From positions 1 to 19,109 of the forward strand of contig CAKURH010000071.1 in assembly GCA_934675625.1 (NCBI GenBank): DNA of 19,109 bases, read 5' to 3'. The translations under genes were made by a program, and so were the position numbers. The notes under the pieces are model-generated. The model ran no database searches, was not told where the DNA came from, and was given only the letters and a program-made list of their open reading frames with translations. This DNA is from an uncultured Kiritimatiellota bacterium. Lineage in GTDB: Bacteria; Verrucomicrobiota; Kiritimatiellia; RFP12; UBA1067. The stretch's first letter is position 1. Each line of letters starts with the position of its first letter. This document shows, in pieces, positions 6,744 to 14,069 of the stretch.

Positions 6744-8252
6744 TCAGTCCCTTCGCGGCAGGAAGCCCGGAAGCGCGGCGAGCGAGACGAAGAAGAGCGT
6801 CAGCACCGCCGGCGAGCGCAGGGGGCAGTCCCCGAACGCATGGATGAGCGTGCAGACGACCGTGACGAGCACGAAGAACGCCGGCGCCGGCAGCGCGAAG
6901 ACCTGCACGGGCTTCGGCGGCGCGTCACGCCCCGTCTTGAACCGCGCCTCCCGCGCGAGAAGCCGCCAGGCCTGTCCGACCGGCCACAGCAGCAGGATGA
7001 CGATCGCGACGAGCGCCCCGAAGCCGACGAGCCCATGCTCGGCGAGGAACTGAAGGTGGTCGTTGTGGACGTTGATGCCGCCGACGACCTGGATCCGCTT
7101 CAGCTCCTGCGGCGTCATCTTCGGGATGCAGAAGTGGATGTAGCCCCAGCCGCCGCAGCCGAAGAGGACATGATCCTTCCAGATCTCCGTCGCGACGCGC
7201 ACGTGATACTGGCCGCGCCCCGTCACGCGGTCGAGCACTTCCGTCGTGCCGAGCGTGTTGACCTCGCGCTGCAGCCCCTTCGGCGCAAACAGGCACGAGA
7301 GGAAGATGACGACGCCGAGCCCCAGCGCCGTCCACGCCCCGGCCCGCACGCGGTCGGCCTTGCGCTTGTGCGCGACGAACGAGACGAACGAATGGACGAA
7401 GAAGACGACCGCCGAGAGCGTGACGAGCAGAATCGCCGCGCGCGAGAGCGTGTTCAGGGCCGCGTAGAAGAAGACGACCGCCGGAATGAGGAAGTAGTGC
7501 TTCGTCCAGAACATGCGCGGACGCGGCGCGGCGGCGGACGAGATGTCCTTCGTGCGGTGCGCGTCGCGCAGCTCGTCGAGGTTCTGCCGCCAAAGCGCGA
7601 GCGCGAGGCCGAAGAGCGTCGTGAAGTAGTCGCCCGCCATGTTCGGGTAGCCGAACGTCGCGAAGAAGTCGCCCGCCGCGCGGCCCGTGCCGCTCGCCGT
7701 GCTCCACAGGGGCCCCGGCGCGCCAAGTGCGCTCTGGAGGAAGCCAAGCGCCGCGAGCACCGTGCCGTTCCAGACGATCAGCTCCAGCACCAGCCGCTTG
7801 CCGTGGCGCGTGAGCGCGTGGCGCACGACGAGGAGCGACGGCAGCGCCAGCGCGAACCAGAGGACGACGTTCAAGTGGTCGATGCGGTCGGCGCAGAACG
7901 GCAGGATCGGCACGGGCGGATCCGCCGGGAATCCCTCGGCGATCGCCTTCGCGTCGCAGACGGGACACAGCCCGTTGTTGACGAACGGAATCAGCAGAAG
8001 GACGAAGAAGCCGAGGGCAATCCACGTGATCGGGTCTTTCTTCAGCGCATGCCAAACCCGTTCGCGCGCCTCGTAGGTCGTCTCGCCGGGTCGCCGCTGG
8101 GGGAAGCAGAACAGCACCTCGATCAACAGCACGAACAGCCACGGCACGACGGGAACCAGCAGCCCTCCGCGCGTGCCGCCGAACATCCAGACCACGACCG
8201 ACGAAACCGCCGCGACCGCAAACGGCGCGAAATTATTCAAAAGAAACGACAT
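6744..8252 (-). CDS. O-antigen ligase family polytopic membrane protein
   Basis: A 502-residue protein with roughly ten to twelve hydrophobic segments. The Wzy_C/WaaL signature lies in its C-terminal third: RGQYHVRVATEIWKDHVLFG, a GGWGYIHF stretch, then NVHNDHLQFLAEHGLVGFG, matching the HNxxLxxLAExGLxG pattern. Such proteins join undecaprenyl-linked glycans to lipid A core or to proteins on the periplasmic face. The start at 8252 lies inside the end of ispG (20-base overlap) with GGTGG just upstream, implying translational coupling to ispG. An N-terminal extension upstream would run antisense-like through ispG codons and is unlikely. Whether the acceptor is lipopolysaccharide, an S-layer or a glycoprotein is unknown; WaaL, polymerases and oligosaccharyltransferases share this domain. 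No other glycan-assembly gene is in the window. Confidence 0.83.
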   Translation of the reverse strand: MSFLLNNFAPFAVAAVSSVVVWMFGGTRGGLLVPVVPWLFVLLIEVLFCFPQRRPGETTYEARERVWHALKKDPITWIALGFFVLLLIPFVNNGLCPVCDAKAIAEGFPADPPVPILPFCADRIDHLNVVLWFALALPSLLVVRHALTRHGKRLVLELIVWNGTVLAALGFLQSALGAPGPLWSTASGTGRAAGDFFATFGYPNMAGDYFTTLFGLALALWRQNLDELRDAHRTKDISSAAAPRPRMFWTKHYFLIPAVVFFYAALNTLSRAAILLVTLSAVVFFVHSFVSFVAHKRKADRVRAGAWTALGLGVVIFLSCLFAPKGLQREVNTLGTTEVLDRVTGRGQYHVRVATEIWKDHVLFGCGGWGYIHFCIPKMTPQELKRIQVVGGINVHNDHLQFLAEHGLVGFGALVAIVILLLWPVGQAWRLLAREARFKTGRDAPPKPVQVFALPAPAFFVLVTVVCTLIHAFGDCPLRSPAVLTLFFVSLAALPGFLPRRD

Positions 8253-9354
8253 GCTCCACCACCTTTCTGACAGCCTCCGATTCCGGAACTTTCTCGACAA
8301 ACGCGCCGCGCACATACAGCAGAAACTCGCCCGCACCGCCGCAGAGCGCGATGTCCGCCCCCTTCGCCTCGCCCGGCCCGTTCACCGCACAGCCCATCAC
8401 GGCGACCTTGGGAAATTTTCGAATCTCCGAATCACGAATTTTCGAATTCCGATTCGACTCTTCGCCTGTTCGGTCATTCGGGCATTCGGCGATTCGATTG
8501 TGCTTCCAGTCCCTGTACAGGACGTCCAGCGCATCCTCGACCTGCGCGGCGACGCTCATGAGATCGACCTTCGTGCGCCCGCACGTCGGGCAGCTCGTGA
8601 TCGCCGGCCCCGGTGCGCGCAAGCCGAGCGCGCGCAGAATCTCCAGGCCGACCTTGACTTCCTTCTCCGGCTTGTTCGTGAGCGACACGCGAATCGTGTC
8701 GCCGATCCCCTCCGACAGCAGAATCCCCAGCGCGACGGAACTGCGCACCGCGCCAGGAATGAGCGTCCCGGCCTCCGTCACGCCGAGGTGCAGCGGACAG
8801 TCCGTCTTCTCCGCAAGCTCCCGGTAGGTCGCAAGCGTCTCGGCGACGTTCGACGCCTTTGCGGAGATGACGACGTCGAAAAAGCCCTCGTCCTCCAGAA
8901 TCTTCAGGTGCTTCAGGGCGGACGACACGAGCGTCTCGCCCCGCTCCAGGCTTCCGCCGTTCACGCCGATGCGGATCGGCACGCCCTTCGCCTTCGCCGC
9001 GCGGGCGACGGCCTGCACGCGGTCGCGCGAGCCGATGTTCCCCGGATTGAGCCGCAGGGCGTCCGCCCCCGCCTCCAGCGCGGCGAGCGCGCAGCGGTAG
9101 TCGAAGTGGATGTCGGCGACAATCGGGATCGGCGAAGACTTCCGTACCTCGCCGAGGACGCGCGCCGCCTCCAGGTCCGGCACGGTCAGGCGAAAGATGT
9201 CGCAGCCGCGCGCCGCACAGGCGAGCAGCTGGCGTCGGCACGCCGCCGCGTCATGCGGATCGGCGTTGCCCATCGTCTGCACGCTCACGGGCGCGCCGCC
9301 GCCGACCGGGACGTTCCCGACCTTAAGGCTGCGAGTCTGCTTTCTCAAGGACAT
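8233..9354 (-). CDS. ispG: IspG, 4-hydroxy-3-methylbut-2-enyl diphosphate synthase (flavodoxin)
   Basis: This 373-residue [4Fe-4S] enzyme makes HMBPP in the non-mevalonate isoprenoid pathway. The TIM-barrel is complete from VQTMGNADPHD to SCPTCGRT. The cluster ligands are Cys255, Cys258 (CPTCGRT) and Cys322 (MGCAVNGPGE), and the conserved Glu is at 329. The start at 9354 has GGAG five bases upstream, and the gene overlaps the end of rseP by 32 bases. Between the barrel and the third cysteine there is an unusual hydrophilic insert, residues about 282-314, where other IspG proteins have only a few residues before KVAVMGC. That insert is encoded by a palindromic AT-richer element (8413-8503). 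The frame and all active-site motifs are intact, so the protein probably works. Confidence 0.96.
   Translation of the reverse strand: MSLRKQTRSLKVGNVPVGGGAPVSVQTMGNADPHDAAACRRQLLACAARGCDIFRLTVPDLEAARVLGEVRKSSPIPIVADIHFDYRCALAALEAGADALRLNPGNIGSRDRVQAVARAAKAKGVPIRIGVNGGSLERGETLVSSALKHLKILEDEGFFDVVISAKASNVAETLATYRELAEKTDCPLHLGVTEAGTLIPGAVRSSVALGILLSEGIGDTIRVSLTNKPEKEVKVGLEILRALGLRAPGPAITSCPTCGRTKVDLMSVAAQVEDALDVLYRDWKHNRIAECPNDRTGEESNRNSKIRDSEIRKFPKVAVMGCAVNGPGEAKGADIALCGGAGEFLLYVRGAFVEKVPESEAVRKVVEHVVSFE
8413..8503. repeat. Palindromic element inserted in frame within ispG
   Basis: A stretch of about 90 bases built from CGAAT/ATTCG words. Arms at 8419-8432 and 8484-8497 are inverted copies with one mismatch in 14. 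It is visibly AT-richer than the flanking ispG sequence, reads through without a stop, and encodes a hydrophilic segment absent from the usual IspG fold. Confidence 0.75.
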
Positions 9355-10513
9355 TCGTCTCCGCGTTGTCGGGCTTGAAGGTGTGAATCTTGTAGCTGCG
9401 CCAGCTGTCCTTCAGAAGGAGCGCGCCCATGAGGCCGATCAGCAGGAACATGAACGCCATCGAGACCTTCGCGACGAACCAGTCCGGCAGCCGCCGCCGG
9501 AAGACGAGCGCAATGAGGGAGAAGAGGATGAGCCCGCCGTCCAGGACGGGAATCGGCAGCAGGTTGAGGACGGCGAGGTTCACGTTCAGGAAGCGCAGGA
9601 AGCCGAGGCCGTCCCACTTGTCGCGGCGCACCTGCCGGTACAGGCCCTCGGCGATCATCACGGGCCCGCCGAGCGCGCCCGCCGTCGCCTTCGCCTCCTT
9701 CGGCGTGACAAGGCCCTTCAGCACGCGGAAGATCGACCCCGCGTCCCACGCGAGCTGCTTCCACGGACTGCGCGCGGGCATCCACGCGACAGCGCCCGTC
9801 GTGTTCGTCTCGCTCAGCGCGAGAATGTACCACGCGCCCGACACCGCGTCGCGCTTCGGCGTGACCATGAGAGACACGTCCGTCGGCTGTTCGCCGCCGC
9901 GCGCGACGACGAACGCGACGGGCTTGCCGCCCGCAATCTGCACCTCCGTCTGCATCTCCGACCACGTCTCGACGGGACGCCCACCGACGGACTTGACGAC
10001 GTCGCCGGCCTGAAGCCCCGCCTCCGCCGCCGGACTGTTCGCCACGACGCTCCCGATCTTCGCCGCGAGCGTGCCGAACTTCGCGCCCGGCACGAGGGAG
10101 AGCCCGACCGCCAGCACGACCGCAAGGACGAGGTTCATCGCCGGGCCCGCGATCGAGACGAGAATCTCCTTCCACGCCGGAATGCGCACCGATTTTGGCC
10201 TCGTCGTACTTCTTCCCTCCGACGCACCACTTCCCTCTTCTTTCTTCCCGCTTCCTTCCAAGGCTTTCGTCCCTTCGGGATCGACATCGGGAATCGAGAC
10301 GTAGCCGCCGAGCGGAATCCAGCCGAGACGGTATTCGACGCCGTTGACCTTCTTCTTCCAGAGCGCCTGGCCGAAGCCGATCGAGAACGCCTCGACGCGC
10401 AGCCCCAGCTTCAGGGCGACGATGAAGTGGCCGAACTCGTGAATGAGGATCGCGAGCGCGAAGAGCAGCACGCAGAGAACGATGTAGAAAGCTGTGGTCA
10501 GTAGTTCAATCAT
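9323..10513 (-). CDS. rseP: RseP-type site-2 intramembrane metalloprotease
   Basis: A 396-residue M50 protease that cuts transmembrane segments such as anti-sigma factors. It shows HEFGH (His25, Glu26, His29) in the first membrane helix, GWIPLGGYV after it, and SIAGPAMNLVLAVV. One PDZ domain follows (VVANSPAAEAGLQAGDVVKSVGGRPV), and NLLPIPVLDGG supplies the third zinc ligand. Two or three membrane helices close the protein. I prefer the ATG at 10513; a TTG three codons upstream is possible. A low-complexity Gly/Ser/Lys/Glu segment (residues about 85-110) sits between the first membrane module and AWKEILVSIAGPAMN and looks inserted. The gene overlaps ispG by 32 bases; the rseP-ispG pairing, often with dxr, is familiar in several phyla, but dxr is not here. 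Confidence 0.93.
   Translation of the reverse strand: MIELLTTAFYIVLCVLLFALAILIHEFGHFIVALKLGLRVEAFSIGFGQALWKKKVNGVEYRLGWIPLGGYVSIPDVDPEGTKALEGSGKKEEGSGASEGRSTTRPKSVRIPAWKEILVSIAGPAMNLVLAVVLAVGLSLVPGAKFGTLAAKIGSVVANSPAAEAGLQAGDVVKSVGGRPVETWSEMQTEVQIAGGKPVAFVVARGGEQPTDVSLMVTPKRDAVSGAWYILALSETNTTGAVAWMPARSPWKQLAWDAGSIFRVLKGLVTPKEAKATAGALGGPVMIAEGLYRQVRRDKWDGLGFLRFLNVNLAVLNLLPIPVLDGGLILFSLIALVFRRRLPDWFVAKVSMAFMFLLIGLMGALLLKDSWRSYKIHTFKPDNAETNVLEKADSQP
10184..10261. repeat. GGAAG-rich low-complexity insert in rseP
   Basis: On the coding strand this segment is made of GGGAAG/GGAAG words (for example GGAAGCGGGAAGAAAGAAGA), unlike the GC-rich mixed codons around it. It encodes SGKKEEGSGASEGRS-like residues. 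It resembles degenerate purine-rich intergenic repeats; insertion is inferred. Confidence 0.5.
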
Positions 10514-10559
10514 GGTTTCCAATCAGGTTGCACGGCCGGATGGCGATGCGAATTGGCAT

Positions 10560-10568
10560 ATTATACCA
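10560..10568 (-). promoter_or_regulatory. Extended -10 promoter of the rseP-ispG-ligase operon
   Basis: The minus strand reads TAA TGG TATAAT: the stop codon of the upstream M24 peptidase gene directly abuts the extended -10. The predicted start is about 40 bases upstream of the rseP ATG. Confidence 0.65.
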
Positions 10569-11615
10569 TTATGCGCGCCCGTCGTGTGCATCGTCGGACA
10601 GGACTTCGCAGCCCGTCTCGGTGATGAGCACGAGGTCTTCGATGCGGACGCCAAGATTGCCTTCGAGGTAGATGCCGGGCTCGATTGTCACGCACATGCC
10701 CGGCTTCAGCACCATCTTGCTTTTCCGCGAGGCCGTCGGCGCCTCGTGAATCTCGTAGCCGACGCCGTGACCGAGGGAATGTCCGAAACACTTGTCGAAG
10801 CCGCCCTTCGTGATGACGTCCCGCGCAATCTTGTCGAGCGCACGTCCCGTCATCCCCGGCCGTGCCGCCGCGATGGCCGCGCGGTTCGCCTCGCGGACGA
10901 GTGCGTAGACCTTCTTGTAGAGCGACGAGGGCCGCTTCGGCACGAGGTTGCGCGTGAGGTCGCTGCACACGCCGCCGAGCCGCACGCCCATGTCCACAAG
11001 CACGGGCTCGCGTCCGTTCCAGACCGTGTTGTCCGGCTCATGGTGGCACTCCGCCGCGTTCTTGCCGACGCAGACGATCGTCGCGAACGCCTCGCCCTCG
11101 CCCCTCTCGATCATGAGCGTCTGGATGATTCGCGCCATGTCGCGCTCCGTCATGCCCGCCGCAAAGCGTGCGGACGCCGCTTGCCAGATTTCGCAGGCGA
11201 GCCGTTCCGCCGCGCGGATCTTCGCGATTTCCTCCGGCGTCTTCACGGCACGCAGCGCCAAGAGGTCGTCCGCGATATCGACGAAGACGGCGCCGCGCGG
11301 CGCGAGCCTCTGGAACTTCAGGAATTGCGCGTGCGGGATCGACGACTCGTAGCCGATGCGCAAACCGCGAACCTTCAGCCGCTTCAGGTCGCGGCAGGCG
11401 AGCTGCGGCGCGACGCGATGCACCATCGGGATGTAGCGGAAGTCGGTGGAGAGAGAGGTGCGGAAGTTTCGGGAGTCTGGGCGCGTTCGGGAGGTCTGGA
11501 GGATGGCGTTGTCGCACACGACGCCCGTGAGGGCGCGGATGTTGGGCGGCAGACAGACAAGCGCGGCGTCCAGTCGCCTCCGCGTCGCAATCTTCTGAAG
11601 TTCGTCGAGTCTCAT
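10569..11615 (-). CDS. M24 family Xaa-Pro aminopeptidase/dipeptidase
   Basis: A 348-residue intact pita-bread metallopeptidase. All five metal ligands are visible: Asp208 (VLVDMGVR), Asp219 (GVCSDLTRN), His283 (GHSLGHGVGYEIHE), Glu312 (CVTIEPGIYL) and Glu326 (GVRIEDLVLIT). The N-terminal creatinase-type domain is present (TDFRYIPMV). It would release N-terminal residues next to proline, or split Xaa-Pro dipeptides, in the cytoplasm; the sequence does not settle PepP versus PepQ. The extended -10 ends six bases before the ATG at 11615, so the mRNA is probably leaderless, and no ribosome binding site is seen. Residues 40-55 form an Arg/Ser/Thr-rich stretch encoded by a short direct repeat, longer than the loop usual before the TDFRY strand. 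Confidence 0.92.
   Translation of the reverse strand: MRLDELQKIATRRRLDAALVCLPPNIRALTGVVCDNAILQTSRTRPDSRNFRTSLSTDFRYIPMVHRVAPQLACRDLKRLKVRGLRIGYESSIPHAQFLKFQRLAPRGAVFVDIADDLLALRAVKTPEEIAKIRAAERLACEIWQAASARFAAGMTERDMARIIQTLMIERGEGEAFATIVCVGKNAAECHHEPDNTVWNGREPVLVDMGVRLGGVCSDLTRNLVPKRPSSLYKKVYALVREANRAAIAAARPGMTGRALDKIARDVITKGGFDKCFGHSLGHGVGYEIHEAPTASRKSKMVLKPGMCVTIEPGIYLEGNLGVRIEDLVLITETGCEVLSDDAHDGRA
11451..11501. repeat. Direct-repeat insert in the M24 peptidase gene
   Basis: On the coding strand CAGACCTCCCGAAC is followed by CAGACTCCCGAAAC (one gap or mismatch region) about 19 bases later, then CTTCCGC. The segment lengthens the loop between DNAIL and TDFRY. It resembles CCCGAAAC-type intergenic repeats; that it was inserted is inference. 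Confidence 0.45.
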
Positions 11616-11621
11616 GCGCGC

Positions 11622-11630
11622 ATTATACCA
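11622..11630 (-). promoter_or_regulatory. Extended -10 promoter, apparently leaderless
   Basis: The minus strand reads TATGGTATAAT, then six bases, then the ATG of the M24 peptidase gene. Normal spacing puts +1 on the A of that ATG. Confidence 0.65.
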
Positions 11631-11666
11631 TAACGCCGCGCCGGGGCGGACGAGAACGCACCGCTC

Positions 11667-11951
11667 CTACCGCACGACCGTAGTCTGGGGCCAGGCAAGC
11701 TTTTCCGAGATTTTCAACTTCCGGCCGCCGAAGACGTGTTCGGCGGCGAACGCCGAGACCTCGACGGAATCGGTCTTCTGGCCGCCGACGCGCAGCTCGT
11801 TCTGGAGGCGCAGCGACTTCGCGATGTAGAGGGCGAAGCCGCAGAGCGCGCTCACGACCAGCGCGAGCGCGAACAGTCCGACGGCCAACTCAATCAGGGC
11901 CTGTCCCCGGCGGATACGGCGCGGGGGCGGCGCGTTTTCCCTAATGGCCAT
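11667..11951 (-). CDS. TadE/TadF-like pseudopilin
   Basis: A 94-residue protein with a basic leader (PPPRRIRR), then G|QALIE and a long hydrophobic helix (LAVGLFALALVVSALCGFAL). This is the class-III-type prepilin signal, with Gly before the cut and Glu at +5. The rest is short and ends AWPQTTVVR. Start at 11951 gives an 11-base overlap with the TadG-like gene, so the two are translationally coupled. It is the last of five consecutive genes with this signal and would be a minor subunit of a Flp/Tad-like pilus or fibre, processed by a TadV-like peptidase not in the window. Family assignment rests on the signal and context, since the C-terminal part is not diagnostic. Confidence 0.72.
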   Translation of the reverse strand: MAIRENAPPPRRIRRGQALIELAVGLFALALVVSALCGFALYIAKSLRLQNELRVGGQKTDSVEVSAFAAEHVFGGRKLKISEKLAWPQTTVVR

Positions 11952-13338
11952 GCGGCGTGCCTCCCCGTCCGCCGCTGCCGCCCGTGGGACGCAGGCAGCT
12001 CGACGCATTGTACTTCAGCCACGTGCGCCCCTGCTCGCGGACGCCCGGCTTCTCCCAATCGACGAGCTGGCGGCAGTAATAGCAGCCCTTCAGCGCGTCC
12101 GACCCGTTCTGGAAATACGCCGGCAGGTCTTCGCGCAGATGGCGCATCCAGTCGGGGTCGGCAGTCGAGAGATCCCTGCCGCCGACGGCGTCGATCGGCA
12201 CGAGCCGCACGGCCTCGAACGCGGACGTGACAAAGCCCTTCAGCGCCGTCACGACCCCGACGCCGCCGTCTGCGGCCTCGACCGTGCCGAACGGCTTCGC
12301 CGCCGCCGCCCACTTCGCCACGCGGTCTTCGTCCGATTCGAGCAGGTTCGGGATGTCGCCCAACACGCGGCAGATCGCCGCCGCGCCGCGCACGTCGTAT
12401 TCGGGCTTGACCGGGCCGACGACGGGAAAGCGGTCGTCGCCGTCGGGATCGATCTCCCACCACCGCCGCCACAGGCCGGCCTCCGTCGTATCGTAGAAGA
12501 ACCAGACCTGGTTCTGGTTCGTGATGAGGCTTGACTGAGCAAGATCGTCGAGCGAGGCGTCCGCGAGGCGGCAGACGAGCGCCGGCCCCAGCAGATCGAC
12601 GGCGCTGCCCGTGCGCGGCACGAGGTGCAGCGAATAGACCTCGCTGTTCGCGCACCGCTGACGCCGCAGGGCATCGTCCGCGCGGGGCAGCGGCCCCCAG
12701 TCGCCAAAGCCCGAATACCCGTCGAGGACGCCGGGCGCGTAGAAGTGAAACCAACACCAGTTGCGGCCCGCGACGGCGTGGTAGAACTGCGCGTTGAGCA
12801 GCAGGTGCCCCCCGGCGGCGTCCATGAACTCGATGTTGTCCGGCCCGGCGTAGAGCGGCGCGCCGATCTCGACTTCGAGGGCCTGTGCGTATTCCTCCCA
12901 CGCGCCCTCCCACGGCGCGGGATACGCCTCCGGCGTCGTCACGTAGGTCGTGCGGATGTCGATGACGTGTTGTTCCAGGATCTCGCGCATCTCGTCGCTC
13001 GGCTCGGCCCCGTTCGCCTGCGCGGCCGCGTTGCCGAGCGAGATGCCGCGCAGCGGGCCGAGGAAGCAGAGGCGCGCCTGTTCCTCCGCGAGGCGCGCGC
13101 AGGCCTCCTCGTCGTCCGCGAGCGCGGCCTTCAGATGGTCGACATTGAGCGCGCCGATCCGATTCAGCAGCTCGGCCTGGTGGCGCGCGACGGCGAGCGC
13201 CGCCGCGTCGCCCGCGTTCATCGTGCGGTTCTTGGCCGTGACCGAGAGGTACGCGCCCACGTTCATGAGCGTGAGGAACGTGATCGCGACAAGCACGAGC
13301 ACAAGATAGAGCGCGACCTGTCCGTGTTGTGCCTTCAT
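11941..13338 (-). CDS. TadG-like large pilus-associated protein lacking Glu+5
   Basis: A 465-residue protein. It begins MKAQHG|QVALYLVLVLVA, followed by a hydrophobic helix and AKNRTMNAGDAAALAVARHQAELLN, the helix continuation usual for TadG-like N-domains. The large C-terminal region (about 400 residues, Trp- and Asp-rich, with CYYCRQL near residue 427) would be periplasmic or outside the cell; I do not recognise a named fold in it. Position +5, Glu in its four neighbours, is Tyr here. The gene starts within the stop of the preceding TadE-like gene (ATGA overlap at 13335-13338). Loss of Glu+5 in a large last-added pseudopilin recalls GspK, the tip subunit of type II secretion pseudopili, so a tip role is a reasonable guess. 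Confidence 0.72.
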   Translation of the reverse strand: MKAQHGQVALYLVLVLVAITFLTLMNVGAYLSVTAKNRTMNAGDAAALAVARHQAELLNRIGALNVDHLKAALADDEEACARLAEEQARLCFLGPLRGISLGNAAAQANGAEPSDEMREILEQHVIDIRTTYVTTPEAYPAPWEGAWEEYAQALEVEIGAPLYAGPDNIEFMDAAGGHLLLNAQFYHAVAGRNWCWFHFYAPGVLDGYSGFGDWGPLPRADDALRRQRCANSEVYSLHLVPRTGSAVDLLGPALVCRLADASLDDLAQSSLITNQNQVWFFYDTTEAGLWRRWWEIDPDGDDRFPVVGPVKPEYDVRGAAAICRVLGDIPNLLESDEDRVAKWAAAAKPFGTVEAADGGVGVVTALKGFVTSAFEAVRLVPIDAVGGRDLSTADPDWMRHLREDLPAYFQNGSDALKGCYYCRQLVDWEKPGVREQGRTWLKYNASSCLRPTGGSGGRGGTPHGH

Positions 13339-13823
13339 CGTCCCGCGTCATTCAGGTAGAGCGTGTGGTTCGCCTCGATGCCGGCCGCGCCGGAGAGGTC
13401 GAACGTCCACGCGCCGTCAAAGAGGTCGAAGCCGAGCGCGACCGTCGCGTCCGTGCCGTCGCCGGGATCGACCTTCAGGCCGCCCCAGCGTTCGTAGTCG
13501 AGGATGCCGCGCGCCTCCGGCTCGTGTTCGGACGCGAGGTATTCGGGAATGCGCCCGTATTCCATGCCGACGTCGAAGTCCGCGCCCTCCGGCCACGTGC
13601 GCTTCCCCGCGACGGGGATGACGGCAACGCGCGCGGCCTTGCGGCACATGTAGTCGTTGAACCCGACGGCACGGGCGCGGGCGACGCGCATCGCCGCGTG
13701 TTCAAGCAGGATCTTGCCCGTCAAGAGATAGGAGAGCTTGAAGAGCGCCAAGAAGGCAAACGAGATGATCAAGACGGCAATCACCGTCTCGACCATCGCC
13801 TGCCCTCGGCGCGCCCGCCGCAC
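13335..13823 (-). CDS. TadE-like pseudopilin
   Basis: A 162-residue protein with a short basic leader (MRRARRG), the cut site before QAMVE, and a hydrophobic helix (TVIAVLIISFAFLALF) followed by KLSYLLTGKILLEHAAMRVARARAVG. That is the TadE pattern of a helical stalk leading to a small C-terminal domain. The start codon is GTG at 13823, six bases after the flp stop, with GGGGAG about nine bases upstream. It ends in an ATGA overlap with the TadG-like gene. TadE-type proteins are processed like Flp and are needed for fibre assembly in Tad systems. The C-terminal domain (residues 60-162) has no catalytic motif that I can see. Confidence 0.8.
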   Translation of the reverse strand: MRRARRGQAMVETVIAVLIISFAFLALFKLSYLLTGKILLEHAAMRVARARAVGFNDYMCRKAARVAVIPVAGKRTWPEGADFDVGMEYGRIPEYLASEHEPEARGILDYERWGGLKVDPGDGTDATVALGFDLFDGAWTFDLSGAAGIEANHTLYLNDAGR

Positions 13824-13829
13824 GTGACG

Positions 13830-14054
13830 TCACTCCCCAAGGGAGCGAATCGAATCGGAGCTGATCGAGTCCGCCGCCGACTTCGCCTTCGACCCCTCCT
13901 CGGAGGAGAGCGCGTCCGTCGCCCCGGCGGCCTTCTTGCCGATCGCGCGGCTCAGGTAGGTGAAGACGGCGATGAGCGACACCGCGATCAGCGCGACGAT
14001 GATGATGTACTCGACCATCGTCTGACCTTTTCTCAACGTTTTCATCATGTTCAT
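13830..14054 (-). CDS. flp: Flp-type major pilin
   Basis: A 74-residue prepilin: leader MNMMKTLRKG, cut before QTMVEY, then the hydrophobic helix IIIVALIAVSLIAVFTYL and a short Ser/Ala/Asp-rich tail. Size, G|QxxxEY motif and short tail match Flp/Fap pilins, the building blocks of tight-adherence pili. The start at 14054 has AAGGAGG seven or so bases upstream, the strongest ribosome binding site of the cluster, as expected for an abundant subunit. It follows the 47-residue pilin-like gene by 15 bases. The Tad ATPase, platform proteins, secretin and peptidase are absent from the window, so the fibre would depend on machinery encoded elsewhere. Confidence 0.87.
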   Translation of the reverse strand: MNMMKTLRKGQTMVEYIIIVALIAVSLIAVFTYLSRAIGKKAAGATDALSSEEGSKAKSAADSISSDSIRSLGE

Positions 14055-14069
14055 GACTTTCCTCCTTCT

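Noticed and set aside
6840..8270. Long open frames on the plus strand opposite the ligase-like gene and many other genes
   Set aside because: They are antisense shadows in GC-rich DNA: Arg-rich, no family motifs, and the minus-strand frames carry clear conserved domains.
8253..8336. N-terminal extension of the ligase-like protein upstream of 8252
   Set aside because: It would be Arg/Cys-rich, coincide with conserved ispG codons and place an odd sequence before the first membrane helix.
13824..13833. Perfect palindrome GTGACGTCAC between flp and the TadE-like gene
   Set aside because: It lies in a six-base intergenic spacer with the TadE ribosome binding site and flp stop, so it is most simply explained as coincidence of these signals.
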